DNA of 64,000 nt from Bursaphelenchus xylophilus (Eukaryota > Nematoda > Chromadorea > Rhabditida > Aphelenchoididae). Both the position numbers and the translations under genes were made by a program. The stretch lies in NCBI GenBank assembly GCA_904066235.2, contig CAJFCV020000006.1, positions 2,914,001-2,978,000 on the forward strand. The letters are read 5' to 3'. Of the stretch, positions 32,178 through 45,396 are shown piece by piece; positions within the stretch are counted from its first letter, which is position 1; every line of letters begins with the position of its first letter. Under the pieces are notes generated by a model. That model was not told where the DNA came from and did not search any database. It was given only the letters and a program-made list of their open reading frames with translations.

Positions 32178-34067
32178 CTCTGACCGTTCCCTGCACTTCG
32201 TATTTTAAGGCAATCTTTCCATAACAAACAAACTGTTTTGGCCGTTTTGGATCACTTACTATGTATAGAAAACAATGACTATTCCATTACAAATTCCCAT
32301 GTACACATAAACAGTAATAAATATTCCGGAAAACTAATAAGTTCACTAAAATCTGGGTGATGTCCTCACATCGTTCCCGAAGATCATAACGTGGGAAATA
32401 CGGATAAACTATGGGTATTTTTCGTTCAATCTTTTGCGAAAATATCAAAAAACATGCAGCTTGCTAGCATTCCGTATCCCAGTGCTTGAACAATAAATAA
32501 AAACAGAGAAAGGTTAAATGCACCAATGTTTTTCACAACTTCTCCAGGAAGAAATATTTTTTTGAGAATTTGGATATGGTATAGGGGCAGATAAACATGT
32601 CCTCATAAACTTGGAGCAAGCAAGTAGGAAATTGGTAAATGCAGCTGCAGCTAAAGTCGCATAGTTTCTACATTAACAAAGGAATTACCCGTAGAAGTGA
32701 TAAAATTTGACATTTTATTGCGAATTTTGACATAAAAAGTTTTATTCCTATTTCTACCACAAAGAGAAACTTTTCCACTAAAAATCAATTTTTCCGCTCT
32801 GAACTAGCAAAAATATGGCCAAAAAGTAGTTTTTCCTTTCTGACCACTTTTACTCAAAAAGGTGACACTTTCAGCCAAGACCGGAATATATTATCAACTT
32901 AACCCTTTGGCTTCAGCATGATGATTAATGAACCTCGCGTTTCTATTTTCTACCACAAATAATCAAAAATGATCTCTTGTCCCTAATTAAAAGGGTCGAA
33001 ACAGCAGTAAAACAAAAGAAAGGCAAACAATGTATGCGAACACGTGTTCCGGGAATGTCAAAAACCCAATTAACTGCACGGCTTTATCACGCTTCTTTAT
33101 GAGTTCATGCATGTTTTTTATGATCGTAAACGCGAGGAGAACATTTGATTGTGAGGCGGTTAATTAGGGCCGGGAAAAACCTTGTTGTGGGCAAAATAGG
33201 CCAATGTGCAAGTAATATTTTTTTGTTATGATATCAGAAACCATTGCTAGCAAGAACAGTTTAGTTTGCACTATCTCGGCTTCTCTGCCGAGATATTCAA
33301 CGATCTTTCCGGACGAGAGAGTAAGGGAAAAGCGGAGAGCGGTCAGAGAGAAAAACACTTTTTGGCCGTATTTTTGCCAGTCTTGGGCGGAAGTAATTGA
33401 TTTTTTGTGGAAACATTACCTTTTACGGTAGAAATAGGCATACATCTTTTTATGCCAAAATTCGACAAAAAATCGCGTACTTTCGATCTAAAAAATCTCG
33501 GCCGCTTTTGCAAAACGCAAGCTTGATATCCCGAATATTTCCCCAAAAAATAGTGCTAATTTTCATCAAAATCTGAGCATCTAGTACTAAAAAAAAAAAA
33601 AAAAAAAAAAATAAATAAATTAATGTTTTTCAAACAGAAATAAAAAAATATTTTCTCTTGTCGACTCTCATTTTCCAAACGTCCTCGTTTACAGGTCGTT
33701 GCATAATATGTTATTGCAAAAGAATGTAAAATTCGAATCAAACGTTTATGTACACGCAACAAACATAAAACTTCCATATAATGTATATTAAAAGCAATCA
33801 TCGAGTTTAAACAAAGTAAACCGACTAGAAATTCCGAAAAGGCTCCTACAATCCTACAAAAAAGACAATGTAGAGATTTCTACAGCTCTGGGACAAGTCC
33901 AGTTGAAAGAACGTCGAAAAAATAGACCAAAATTCTCCTAAACTTGGTATCAAAAAGGGTCAGAACAGTGGCTAAAAGGGTTCTTGATACCTTTTGAAAC
34001 AAAATTCAGACGCATCTCACTTTTTCCGTCTGTTTTTGTAAACCAGAACCAATTGGATACTTTGGGC
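32178..34067. other. intergenic, AT-rich, with one family D repeat
   Basis: About 33255-33585 is a family D copy (GCCGAGATATTCAACGATC, GAGCGGTCAGAGAGAAAAAC). A poly-A run of about 23 bases lies at 33589-33611, followed by AATAAATAAATTAATG. No gene recognised. Confidence 0.5.
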
Positions 34068-37000
34068 CTAATGATCATAAATAGGGTAAGAACCCGTGTT
34101 TCTTGTGTCTTCTCCATCCTTGTACTTGGTCGTCCTCATAGTCTCAAACGATGCCTTCATATTCTCGACCATGACGGAGCGTGTTTCGGCCGCCATGAAC
34201 AACTGTTCAATCTCGTCCAAGGAGCAATTCATCGTCTCGGGGACGAACTTTTTGAAGATCAGGAACGCAATCAACGCGATCACCGAGTAAAGATAGAACG
34301 TTCCGAACCGAGACAGCACATTGGTCAGAGACAAGAATGTCAACGAGATCACCAGGTTCGCGGACCAATTCACAAAAGTCGTAATCGAAACACAAGTTCC
34401 GCGCGCCCACAGCGGATAGAACTCGGCGTTCAGGACCCACGGGATTGGGGCGAATCCGGCGCTGAAGAAGAGCAAGTAGACCACCATCAACGCGAGTGGG
34501 GCCATTGTGAATTTCGTCTCACAAACTAGATCCGACCAATCGAAGGCGATCGTTGAGTTGTCTTTGATCGAGGATTTGCAGAACCCAGTGGAGGATTGGA
34601 TATCCGGATGGAGCGGGTCCAAGGGCAGACAAACACCGACTTTGGCCACAGTCAGCGGTGTGCAGAATCCGCAGCGGTCGTCGGTTACGCAGAAGTCGCA
34701 ATTACTAAATCGGAAATCAGTTTGGGGATTTTGGAGTATTTTTAGGTTAATTTTTGTAGGATTTTACCAGAGGATAGACAGAACTAAGCTTCCAATATAC
34801 AAATGTGAGCCATAAGACAAACAAAACAACCATGACGTCAACGTACAGACGTCTCCAGAGGCAACTTTTTTCCACGATGAGTTTTATGTATGTATATCAA
34901 AAAAGGAAGACGAAGAAAAGGGCAGATAACCAAGACTTTTCACCTCTCTTAAAGCTTCCTGTAACGTAACTCCTCCCACCGCCTACCCCCCTTTTTATCT
35001 TCCACAAAATCTTACACTGATTGTGAGCCAACCACCCACTCATAAGCCTTATAATTAAATTCTAACCATCTAAATTCATCTCCTCAAGCTTAAATACCCC
35101 AAAAAATACAAGCCCTCAGTCGGCCTCCGATTTTGTCATCCTACAAAATACAGCCCAATGGTCTTCATTGTGCTACCCGACCTGCTGTTCGCGAGGGTGC
35201 AGTCCGAAAGTTTTTGCTTATCGATCGGCGTTTCGCAAAATATAAAGTATAAGATCGTGGGGCTAACAAGGGAATGGTCTGAACTTCCCCCAGCGTTAAG
35301 GAAAATGACTGGTACAGGTGGATAGAGCAGGTCGACTATGGTGAAAAAAGGCAATTTCCAGCTGCAAAATAAGCATGGCCGACGAGAAAAATCGACCGAA
35401 AGTTCCGAAAAAATTTCCTCTCTCTCTTCCCTCGGAAAAGAAGAAGAGCTTCCAGTGGTTCGGTTGGTCGAGTGGATAGAGCGTCCGCTCGATATCCTTT
35501 TGGGGGTTGGTTCGATTCCGGGGCAGCGCGAGTGGCTATGGTAAGGCTTCAGTGACAAAGATAAACTCTTGTGAACCAAAAAAAATATATACTTTGCAAT
35601 TTTTTTCTAGAGATCATAAAACACATAATAATAAAGGATTTTTATGTAAATTCCTCCATTTTTTCTGTAAGATTCCAGAACGGTTCCAGTCATATTCAAT
35701 AATCTAGTCATGGACTGTCTGTTTTCCGAACACTAGTGGACGTTTGTCAAAACCCCCGATGTGATCAAGATGTGCTTCAGTTTGCTCCTTATTGGAGTAT
35801 GATTGGGAACGTTCTGAAATCTTCCAGAAAAAAAATTGGCTGAATTTACATGGAAATCCTTTTTTTATGTGTTTTATGATCTCTAGAAAATCTAAAAATT
35901 GAAAAATAATTTTTTTTTTTGGTTCATAAGAGTTTATCTTGGTCACTGAAGCCTTATCATAGACTCGCTCTGCCCCGGAATCGAACCAACCCCCAAAAGG
36001 ATGCCGAGCGGACGCTCTATCCACTCGACCAACCGAACCACTAGAAGCTCCCCTTCTTTTCCGAGGGAAGAGAAAGAGGAAATTTTTTCGGAACTTTCGG
36101 TCGATTTTTCTCGTCGGCCGTGCTTATTTTGCAGCTGGAAATTGCCTTTTTCTACCAAAGTCGACCTGCGCTATCCACCTGTATCAGTCATTTTCCTTAA
36201 CGCTGGGGGAAGTTCAGACCATTCCCTTGTAAGGAATTTTTTTAAAAACTAAAGGAATGAGAATGGTCATCAAATTGGACAGGAAAATTATTTCCACCGG
36301 AATGAGCTGATAAGATTGCGTTTTCTATGGTTGTTATGCACCAACTAACAGTGATTTCTGATGACAAATACGGAGAGATAAACTCTTTTCAAGTCATAAA
36401 AATTTGCCATTGTGGAGCCTACTCTGAGCTTGCGAGAGATGTCTAATATTCAAAACCTGACGAACTACTGATGCGCTCTAATTGTAAGTCCAAGTTTATA
36501 ATGTAAAAGGGAAATTTATTATCAGTAGGTAATTGCTGAAATATATTTCAGAAGATTAGGTCGGCCAAAAAGCCTTTAACACCTTTTGCAAATGTGTAAG
36601 GTCAATTTTTTCCAGCGCCGATCTCTTTTTACCCCGCCGACTTAATTTGGACCAGACCGAAACTCGAAAACTGCAACCTCTACGTCTTCACCAGTTGATT
36701 CCATGTTCTTAATATTTCCGCTACCCTGAGGCACAAAAATTTTTTGGAGTTTTTAATTTCAGCTGCAGGAAAAGCATGAACCAAAAACTATATTCCATCA
36801 ATACCTACAAGCTTATGTATCCCATTGTCGCCTCGTCGCTGTTGCGCCCCTTGCCCCTAGCTTACATAATCAGACATCAAACCATCAAAATCAGACATCA
36901 AATGAATAAAAAACAACAAAAATGAAGGGTTTTCGGAACGTTTTTTTTTTGAAATGCGCTCAGACCTCATAACTTTCACTCCGTTCGTTTTATTTTTACA

Positions 37001-40000
37001 ACTTCGAAAAGCGAGTGGATTTAGGTAATCCCTCAACAGAGTAAATGAGCTTTCAGCTCGGAGTGAATCACCTTGAAATCGGATTTTTGTCTGTTTTGAT
37101 CAGAGAGCTGCTCAACGTCTGCATTAAAATAGTGGAAGTATTCCAAGTTAGAGGTTCAGACTTTTATGAAATTTGGCGCAAATTTAGAACAATTTTTCTA
37201 AGACATGCGAGACTCCTAGCTCGCGCTTTGCAGAAACGATCGAGATTTTAAGATGACAATATGGAAAAGCGTTACAATTTTTTGCGAGTTCTATGATGAA
37301 AAGCTCATGCAAGCTATGTAGAAGTAGAGTTGTTTTTCGTGGAAGTAACTCGTTTCTATTTTTGGCCAATCACGCCTGGCCACGTTCTATATATTTATAT
37401 GGCATCTTCACCTATAAGAATGACGCTCCTCAATCCCCAAAAGACCATCTAATAAAACGTCCCGCTCTAACAGACCTTACAATTGTTAGTAGTTTGAATT
37501 GAACCTTTAAATTCAAAAATTTGTCGCCTCTAACTGTTTGTTCAAACAAATTCGAAAAAATGGAACAAATAACCATAACAATCCGAGTCGAAGATTAATA
37601 AAAGCGTCGGAGGGAAAGTTTACATTACTACAGAAAATTTCACGTGTTATTTACGTACCAAAAAGGGATTTCTTGCAATTTGTAATTTAAACGTTGTACC
37701 TATAGAATGGAGAATCATAATGGAAGATTGTTTGCAAATTTACTCTGTCATGTGATGCATTGTGAATTTTGAAAGGTCGAGGATGCGTAATCGTTTAGTG
37801 TGGAAACATGAGAAATCCAAAAAAAAAGGAATAGATACTCCGATTAGCTATTGCTATTGAAAAAACAACGTTGATTCATGATCCACAGGGGAGGAAGAGA
37901 TAGACGTGCGACAGAAAATTTTAAATGAAGCTCGGCATGAATTTTGGCTAATTTTTTTTCAGACAGCGAGGCAGAAAATTTTACATTTTTAGATCGCAGA
38001 CAGCGACATTTCTCCTGTAAAACCTCAATGGTTTCAAGTCAGGATCAAAAATCTTTTAGTTTTTGAAAACCCGAGTTCCAATTTGCGCCAACTTTCATCA
38101 AAATCCGACGTTGAACACTTTTTCAGGTGGATGACAAAAGCCTTCGCAGAATGAGACAACTGCTAAACCGCTTTCTCTCTTTCAGTACATAGTTTGAGAC
38201 AGCATGTAAGAAGGGTTCCGGGAAGATTCAAACTTTGTTTCGGTCATAATGGTGAGGCACGCCATATTGTTTTTTTTTTGTCCTTCAACGTGCAAAGCCC
38301 AACACAGGAGCCAGTACAGTGGAGCAAAAAAAGTCCATTGACGGGCAACACGACCGAAAAGCAATTTGAATTTACCCGGAACCCCCATATCAATTCAACG
38401 CCATGACAAGAAAAATGATAAGACACGGACTCTCATAATCAAAACATTGTTCCCAAAATTTTCAATCTTAAGTCTCAAACTCTCACCTTAACGCCAAACA
38501 ATGTTCTGCCAGCCATTGATCTCCATCCAGCGGCACCTTGCGTCCAACAATTCTTTCCATCTCGCCGTAGCCCGTAGTAGCCATGGTATCCCGGTTCACC
38601 ATTAAAAATGCGGTTCCCAGCGCCGCTAGCGCCAACGACACTGTCAATGTACTGCTCAACAGCGCCTTACGTCTTCCGATCCGCTCCACAACCAGGAATG
38701 GGATTAAATTTCCAATGAAGTTCACGAATGAGATTACACATGACACCCAGATTGTTTTGTGATTATCCTTGATTCCCGTAGACTTTACTAGCGCTCCAGT
38801 GTAGTACCTGAAACATAGCGACCGTACACGGTGAAGAAATCCAATTTACACGGTTTGTTAGGTAAAAACGTACATGATTGTGTTGATTCCGGCCAACTGT
38901 TGGAACAGTTGTAGTGAACATCCAATTAACAATGCTTTTCGAAGATGAGTTGTGCGGATAATTTTCGAGAAAACGCTTTGATCGGGCTCTGTATGACTAA
39001 CAGCGTTAATGGCGGCAATCTCTTGGAGTTCGTAATTTACCCACTCATCATCGCCGTAGACTTTCATCCACACCTAGAACATTACAAAAGTCTCTTCGAT
39101 TCGACTACCGTTGGCGCTATACAGCCAATTTTACTAGCAAATTACGCCACACGATGACTATTTTTCGAGCTTTAGACGACCGTCCTTCGACATAGCTATG
39201 AATCAATTTCACTTACTGCTCGACTCTCCTTTTCTCCAACATGATTGTACAGCCATCTTGGACTCTCGGGTAGAAAGAAGAATCCAACGAACTGAATGAC
39301 TGCCGGCACCGCCGCGAATCCGAACATCAACCGCCATCCCCAATTGTCATCATCAATATACGAGAAGCCCGCGGCGACAATATTAGACGCCATTTGGCCG
39401 AAGCAGACCATCATATTGAAACCGGTCAACAGTTTGCCTCGCACATGGGCCGGAGAGCATTCTCCAACATATACGGGGACAATCATCGAGGCAACTCCTG
39501 GAATATTTGGCAAGTCATTACTACTCCGCTTCATAAAGTAGCTGGAGTGATTTTTAGTGTCTGCGCTGTGCAGCAAACCCCAGGTGCGCGCGACGGGCCG
39601 AAAAAGCCTATCGCGGTGCAAAAAAATTTTTTTTTTTTTTTTCACATGCCGCAGAATGCACTGCAGCAATTTTGCTAACGGACTAGAATAGTCGCGACAG
39701 AGTGTATGAACAGCTTACCAATAGCGATGCCAAGGAGTATTCGCCCAAATACCAATATAATCTTATTAACAGCAGCACCACACACAAGAGCACCAATCAT
39801 GAAGATAAACGAGCTTATGATAATCAGCTTTTTGCGGCCATACCTGTCGCCACAGGTGCCGGCGAACAGAGATCCAAGAGCGGCGGCTCCTAAAACACAA
39901 AAATGGAGATTGGGAACGCAAAACTGCAGCCATAAAAAACCCATTTATATGAAAATCCCTTACCCGGCGTGATCGCAACAATAAGTTCTTGCCAGAAATG

Positions 40001-40195
40001 CGTCATCGGCCTCATCCCCTGGTTATTTCCAACAAACAACATGGCCGATGAAACAATCCCAGTGTCATAGCCGAAGAGAAAGCCGCCGATTACGGCCATC
40101 GACGCCAATAAATACACAAATCCACTAATTTCGGGTTGTACACTCGGTTTCGTCAGGATGGGATATGATTTTGAGATCGGAGTAACCCCAACCAT
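34068..40195 (-). CDS. proton/myo-inositol cotransporter, HMIT (SLC2A13) type, second tandem copy
   Basis: Exons 40195-39964, 39889-39719, 39497-39217, 39073-38874, 38807-38487 and 34704-34068 join in frame to 613 aa. Features: [16 protein letters not shown] in helix 1, [56 protein letters not shown], a Cys-rich loop [29 protein letters not shown] and [13 protein letters not shown]. The positions match HMIT gene 1, but this copy has two extra introns in the first half and the last two exons of copy 1 fused into one. The last intron is 3.8 kb (34705-38486) and holds the inverted repeat with tRNA-like boxes. Start: the ATG lies six bases after a GTTTTTAG acceptor, suggesting trans-splicing. Expected role: plasma-membrane inositol uptake, as for its neighbour. 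Confidence 0.88.
35267..36230. mobile_element. inverted repeat with tRNA-like Pol III boxes in each arm (HMIT gene 2 intron)
   Basis: Arms of about 440 bp (35267-35705 and 35785-36230) are inverted copies at high identity, with an 80-bp spacer. Each contains a box A TGGTCGAGTGG and a box B GGTTCGATTCC about 33 bp apart: plus strand 35465-35475 and 35509-35519; minus strand 36031-36021 and 35987-35977. This looks like two head-to-head copies of a tRNA-derived SINE, or a fold-back element that captured one. Confidence 0.6.
35456..35535 (+). ncRNA. tRNA-like sequence (SINE head or tRNA pseudogene), left arm
   Basis: Box B matches the GGTTCGANTCC consensus exactly and box A fits TRGYNNANNNG. The expected 7-bp acceptor stem and a clean anticodon stem cannot be drawn, so a functional tRNA is unlikely. 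Its partner on the minus strand differs in the anticodon-loop region (CTCGGCATCC instead of CTCGATATCC). Confidence 0.4.
38209..38388. repeat. small inverted repeat in HMIT gene 2 last intron
   Basis: Arms GGGTTCCGGGAAGATTCAAA and the complementary TTTGAATTTACCCGGAACCC are about 130 bp apart and imperfect. It starts about 100 bp from the donor of exon 5. No copies elsewhere in the window. Confidence 0.45.
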
Positions 40196-43100
40196 AATGG
40201 GCTAAAAACATGAACAGTGCTTTCGCAATGCAGAAAGTGCAACAATCAGCGAAAAATTCGACAAATTCTATACGTTTACAAAGGATTGCGGACAAAAAAT
40301 TGTTGATAGAAAAGTTTAGAAGAATAAAATTAAACTGCACCCCGATTTAACACTCAATTTGACTCATAAGGAAAGGAATCTTATCAATAAATCTTTTTTT
40401 AAAATAAACTTCTACTGTTTTTCGAACGTACGGAACAGCAAAAGTTTAGAAACTGTCTGAAATATTGAATGCAATGTTTCATCACAAAAAGCCTTCTTTT
40501 TCGAATAAGCGGAGATCAGCCTCAAAACATTTGCGAAATTATGCAAATCAACGATAAATAAAAAAATAGCTACCCAATTTTGGGTCGTCATATTTAGCAG
40601 AGTGTTCGAGATGCCTTACCATTCTACCTTCCTATCTAGCATACATCCAGATTTCGGCAAATTTTTCGCTGACTTTGCAACCAAGCAGCTAGATGTTACC
40701 TGCCCGCTAGGGACTACCAGGCAGTCATAGAAATAACGTCTCTTTATCAAATCTTTGTCAATTTTATGCGAGAAATTTTCCGTTACGGACATGTGGTAAT
40801 GGCGAAGCATGTCCCGTGTTTTTTGAGCCTGGTCCGGTTTTCTTCGAAGTCCCGGATTCGGAAAAAATGATAAAAATTGACCTTTTCTGCTCAATTTTTG
40901 CTTTTTCTTTACGAACAATGCTGGAAGCATCTGCAGGTAGGCTTATTTTTCGGTACTCAAGACGGCCAAATTATTCGCAATTCGACTTCGAAAACGCGGA
41001 TTTTTCAAAATTGGCTCTTCACAGTTCTAAAAATTTTTTGGACTGGCAAGACTTTCAAAATCTTCAAGACCCGGACCGGGCTCGGAAATCGAAGTCCAGG
41101 ACGGGCCAATCCGATGTGCAGCCACACTTAGTAATGACCAAAAAAACCCAACTTCATACCCTAAACAGCCCAATTTTCTTTTTTACTAGTTGCAATACAA
41201 ATTTCTGATAATCTTTCAACATCATGCGACAATTACAAATAATAAAATGTGATTAGGAATCGCCCAGAAAAGATTGCTACCAAAAGTGCTGATAGCCTTC
41301 TCTTATCTTCGGGAATTTAAAAAATTACTGACAGCCACAAATAAACAGTACAAAAGAGCGAAAATTAGAACAAACGAAAGAATCGTTATTAATTTTAGCC
41401 ATTAAAAAAATTAAAATTGTGCTTGTACCAAATCCTAAGGCAGTAAATTTCTCAAAACAACAGGATCCTTTTGGAAAACAAATCTTAGCGAGAACGAGAC
41501 GACCATCTGAACAACATCGACATTGTGTAATAAACCCCGGAACATGTTTGTGAATAGGATTTAATGAGCGGCCAAAAAAATCAATTGTTTCTGATGGAAG
41601 ACGAAAACGCTGATTGTGATTAATCGTGGTTAGCCGGCCATAGAAGTACGCAAATCGACCGCTTAATCAAACCTGATGCTTTTTCACAGTCTCTTGAATG
41701 ATCTCTGAGCATTTCGACGAATCCGAGATCACAATACAAAACGTACGGAACCAACACAAGACTCGTAACAACGACAGCACAGTAAAATCTAGCCTCGCGC
41801 CCCGTGATTTCAAAGCATCCGGACTATATAAACCCTTCTACCTTAAGAAATCCATTGTTTCTTGTTCAAATATGTTAAAAATTTCTTCACTTCTATTATT
41901 CTTCAATTTCAGTACAACTCCAAGAAACACGATCAACCAGAACTGATCAAACACCCAACGAAAAAATACATTCCAGTACATTTCGGAGCATACTGTAGTA
42001 AACTCAACGCCCCCGGAAATGAGTAACAGTCCAAACTCGAGTCATTCAAAAATTACCCCCACACATTCACAAACAAAGCACTATTATCCTCGGCATAAGA
42101 TCTCAACATTTTTTTTCAAAGGATGATTTGTGTTCCCCACAGTTTGCACTCAAACCCTAGCGCCGCCCATGGATTTTTCCCTGTTTAAAACTTGGAATAA
42201 TCTGGAAATATTAAAAATCACAACTTCATTTTTTATTAGCTCTCACATGAGCGAACACCTCCATTCTTGCTAGATGGAGGGAGCGGGTGAACGGGAAAAG
42301 TGCGGAAAACGAACCCGCGGCTCTTTTTTGCGGGTATAATCGAGACGGCGACGGTTCTACGGTCAGGATCACAAACAAGGGGATCAAACATGTGAAGAAC
42401 ATAATCCACATGTGAATCAGCGAAAACGGAGGGGAGAATGAGCTTAAAACAGTCATCTCAATAGAGAAACTCGTCAAGGGCGTGCTGTGCCACTGCCAAC
42501 AAAACTACGAAGACAACCCTGCATGCCATCAAACTAATCTTTTATATGGCTGTTAGGATTTTCGACATGATCGAGTCATTAAAAAGGTAAAAAAAAGTGA
42601 TCAAAGATTGCTTTCGCTTCTTATCGAAAATACGTAAAAGATGCACAAAGATCCCTTAAGACAGGTAGAGAACTGATGGATTTGCGTGTTTTCTGAGTTT
42701 CAAAATATATATCCGGTAAAAAAAAGCGTTCCGGCTGTTCTCTCCATAAAACAAGTGCTCTTTCTATATGCCCATTGGATTTTTCGAAACCAAATGAGAT
42801 CTAAATTTGATAACTCACTTCTTGGTGACTAGATCACGTCTATCACAGCAGAAGCGACTTCGATAAAAACTTGGACAACAACTAGTCTTTGTTCACATAT
42901 AACATCAAGAGCGCTTTTGCCAAAGACAATGAAAACTGGTCAAAAAAATCAGACACCACATTAACAATCAAAGAGTGTCATAAAAATGAATTTGATACGA
43001 ACTTTTAAAACTAGGTGTAATTCGCCCCTTTTTTATGCCGTTTTATTGTGGAGTAAGCTTACTGCGCCTTGTTCGAGTAGGGACCGTGAAGTTCATGAGA

Positions 43101-43417
43101 TCATGAAACATCTCATAAATCACAATGCATTCATAGTGATGGCCATTAACATACACAAACCTGGCTGCATGGTCATTAAATTCGGTTAGCCATAAAAACC
43201 AAAATATACATTTTACAACGACTCATCAGTTACGCAATTTTGTCAAACTTTACAAAGTTTTTTCGAAAAATAATTTCCCTTCTGTTCGTAGTTTTGTCGG
43301 GGAATTTTCCAGAATAAATTCAAAGCCGTTTACAATATTCCCATCAATAGAAGATAAAAACTGCTACTTCAAACTTAATCTTCTTCCGGAAAATTCGACG
43401 AATTTTCTGGATATCTA
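40196..43417. other. 3.2-kb region without a supported gene
   Basis: AT-rich with short open frames only. One minus-strand frame, 42226-42456 (76 aa, MTVLSSFSPPFSLIHMWIMF..., one hydrophobic segment, AATAAA overlapping its end), is weakly plausible. Just upstream, the minus strand also reads MACRVVFVVLLAVAQHA in another frame, like a signal peptide. No splice arrangement joins them sensibly. Confidence 0.4.
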
Positions 43418-44657
43418 TTAGGTTGTCCCACAAATAATGTCGTTTTCGAGAGGGGCAGTTTCCAAAGTCTGTAAAAAAGGTAAACGACAATAAAATTTCG
43501 CAATATTGCATCGTTTTGTAGTCGAGAAGTCAAGCTTTCGTTCGATATATCGTTTGTCAAATTTGGATCAAATTAAACTTCTTTAGCCCTTATCCAAAAT
43601 TATGAAAAAAAAGCCGATTCGTGTCGCCGTGTTGTACCTGCAAAAACAGGGTATGAAAGTTACAGGAGTTACACAAAATATCAACGGCGTGTTCGGCGAG
43701 TCTGATGTGAGTATGAACACGGTGAAACGATGGTTCAAAAAATTTCGATCTGACGGTGAGGGACCCAAAGATAAAGTCCAGCATCTGAACTTTATGAATT
43801 TACCCTGGGGCCATTAGTTGTCAGATATCCTAGAATCAACATCCAACGCGTCTCTGACATCGTATGGGTGTTGAAATAATCGGCGGCCAACCGTTGGAAG
43901 TCGATGGAATTCCAAAAAATGCTCGGCAGCTTTTTCCCATATTAATGGACCGAACCACAGAATCGACGTGTCACGTTTGTTGCTTTTGCAATCCGAAGAG
44001 CCGGGTTTTCTAGATCGGATCGTGACCCGTGATGAAGAGCAGATCCTGTACGACAATCAGGTGTGCCCAATGGAGTCCACCGAGGGTACCAACACGGCAC
44101 TTGGCAAAGCGACCCCCCATAAACAGGGTGATGGGCACTGTTGGATGGTGCAGCATGGGTATCTCACAATGCAGCTCGTTGAAAGTTGGCCAAAATGTAA
44201 ATGCTGGGTCATGCTGCATTCAGATAGGCAGCTTATGGCAGAATAAGCCTTTAAAAACACGCCGCGGAATTCCAAAAGTTCAAGACGACGATGCGCAACC
44301 CCACGTTGTAAAGACGACGCTCCAAAAGTTGAGTTAATGGGGATACGGGACTCTCCTTCGTCCGGAGTACTCGCTAGGCATGTCTCAAACAGATTGCTAC
44401 CTTTCCAAGAATCAAATGGGTTTCATCCGTGGTAGGGAATTTATCAATCAAGACCCTGTTGAGTGGGCCTTCAAAAGTTTCATCGGCTCCAGAAGCCGGG
44501 GTTTCAAAGCCGCTGACAAAAAAATGCTTTCAACGCGTTGCATTAGCGTGGTATAACACATGGTGATTATCTTGATCAAAAATATTCTCGTTATTACGGT
44601 AAATTTCTTTGTACAAAAAACTTTTTGAAGAGCGACATTATTTGTGGGACAACCTAA
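43418..44657 (+). mobile_element. mariner-family transposon, degenerate
   Basis: 1240 bp with terminal inverted repeats TTAGGTTGTCCCACAAATAA and its complement, flanked on both sides by TA. Plus-strand fragments of a mariner transposase survive: an N-terminal helix-turn-helix-like stretch at 43602-43817 (VSMNTVKRWFKKFRSDGEG); FLDRIVTRDEEQILYDN at about 44008-44060, which holds the first catalytic Asp; and AQPHVVKTTLQKL at about 44295-44335 in another frame, near the second Asp site. The third-Asp region near 44365-44390 reads SQTDCYL. Frame shifts and stops show it is inactive. Confidence 0.85.
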
Positions 44658-45396
44658 TATTTTTTATCAACCTTTTATAATCGCAAACCTCAAATTTAAA
44701 AGACCCAAAGCAACTTTTTCCCAAGTAACCGAATGCTAATATTTGCTACTTGGTTTTTAGAAGTTACTGAGCTTGCAACATGGCGAACTATGTATTGAAT
44801 TTCATAAACCCCGAAAAATTTTTAGATCTGAATTTACATTAGGAAAAATGGGCGTAATATCCATTAATCAAATTTTTCGGTCAATTCGTCTTATTGATCT
44901 CATTGTCCTTTGCACTTCCTATCTACTTTAATTTCTTCGTAGAATTAGTTGTTTTTTTAGGTGTTTTATTCTTCACAGAACGAAAAAACTTTTTTCTAAC
45001 AAGAAACAGGATACAAATTGTATTCGCTTTAAAACAAAAAGCAACACAAACAAAAAATACGTTTCCTTTTATATGATAAGAAATCATAGCTGATTTATCA
45101 GCCAAAATTGGTAGCGCTTGAATAGAATTTAGGCAAATTTTTTTGCCCTCCAGATAATGTCAATAACACATTTTAAAAATAATAACATTGCTTGCCAAAT
45201 AAAATTATGCCGTCAGATCTCCTTTACATGCTTTAATTCGCTTTGAAATATTCATAGTGTATCATTAATACTCATAAGGTTACAGTTCTGAAAATAAACA
45301 ACATCTCTTACTTTTTGCAAAAATAAACTGAAACAGAAACAGAAAGTATGCTAAACGCTAAAAAGACTACACTAACGAAGATATTGATGAAAGGTT
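44658..45396. other. no gene recognised
   Basis: AT-rich. A plus-strand frame of 60 codons at 44894-45076 is hydrophobic then basic, with no start context or homology I can name. Confidence 0.4.

Noticed and set aside
33984..34529. 181-codon plus-strand frame
   Set aside because: Antisense to the last exon of HMIT gene 2, which carries clear transporter motifs.
44894..45076. Hydrophobic frame that resembled a mitochondrial ND1 insertion
   Set aside because: Similarity to ND1 is limited to a few residues and no flanking mitochondrial sequence is present.
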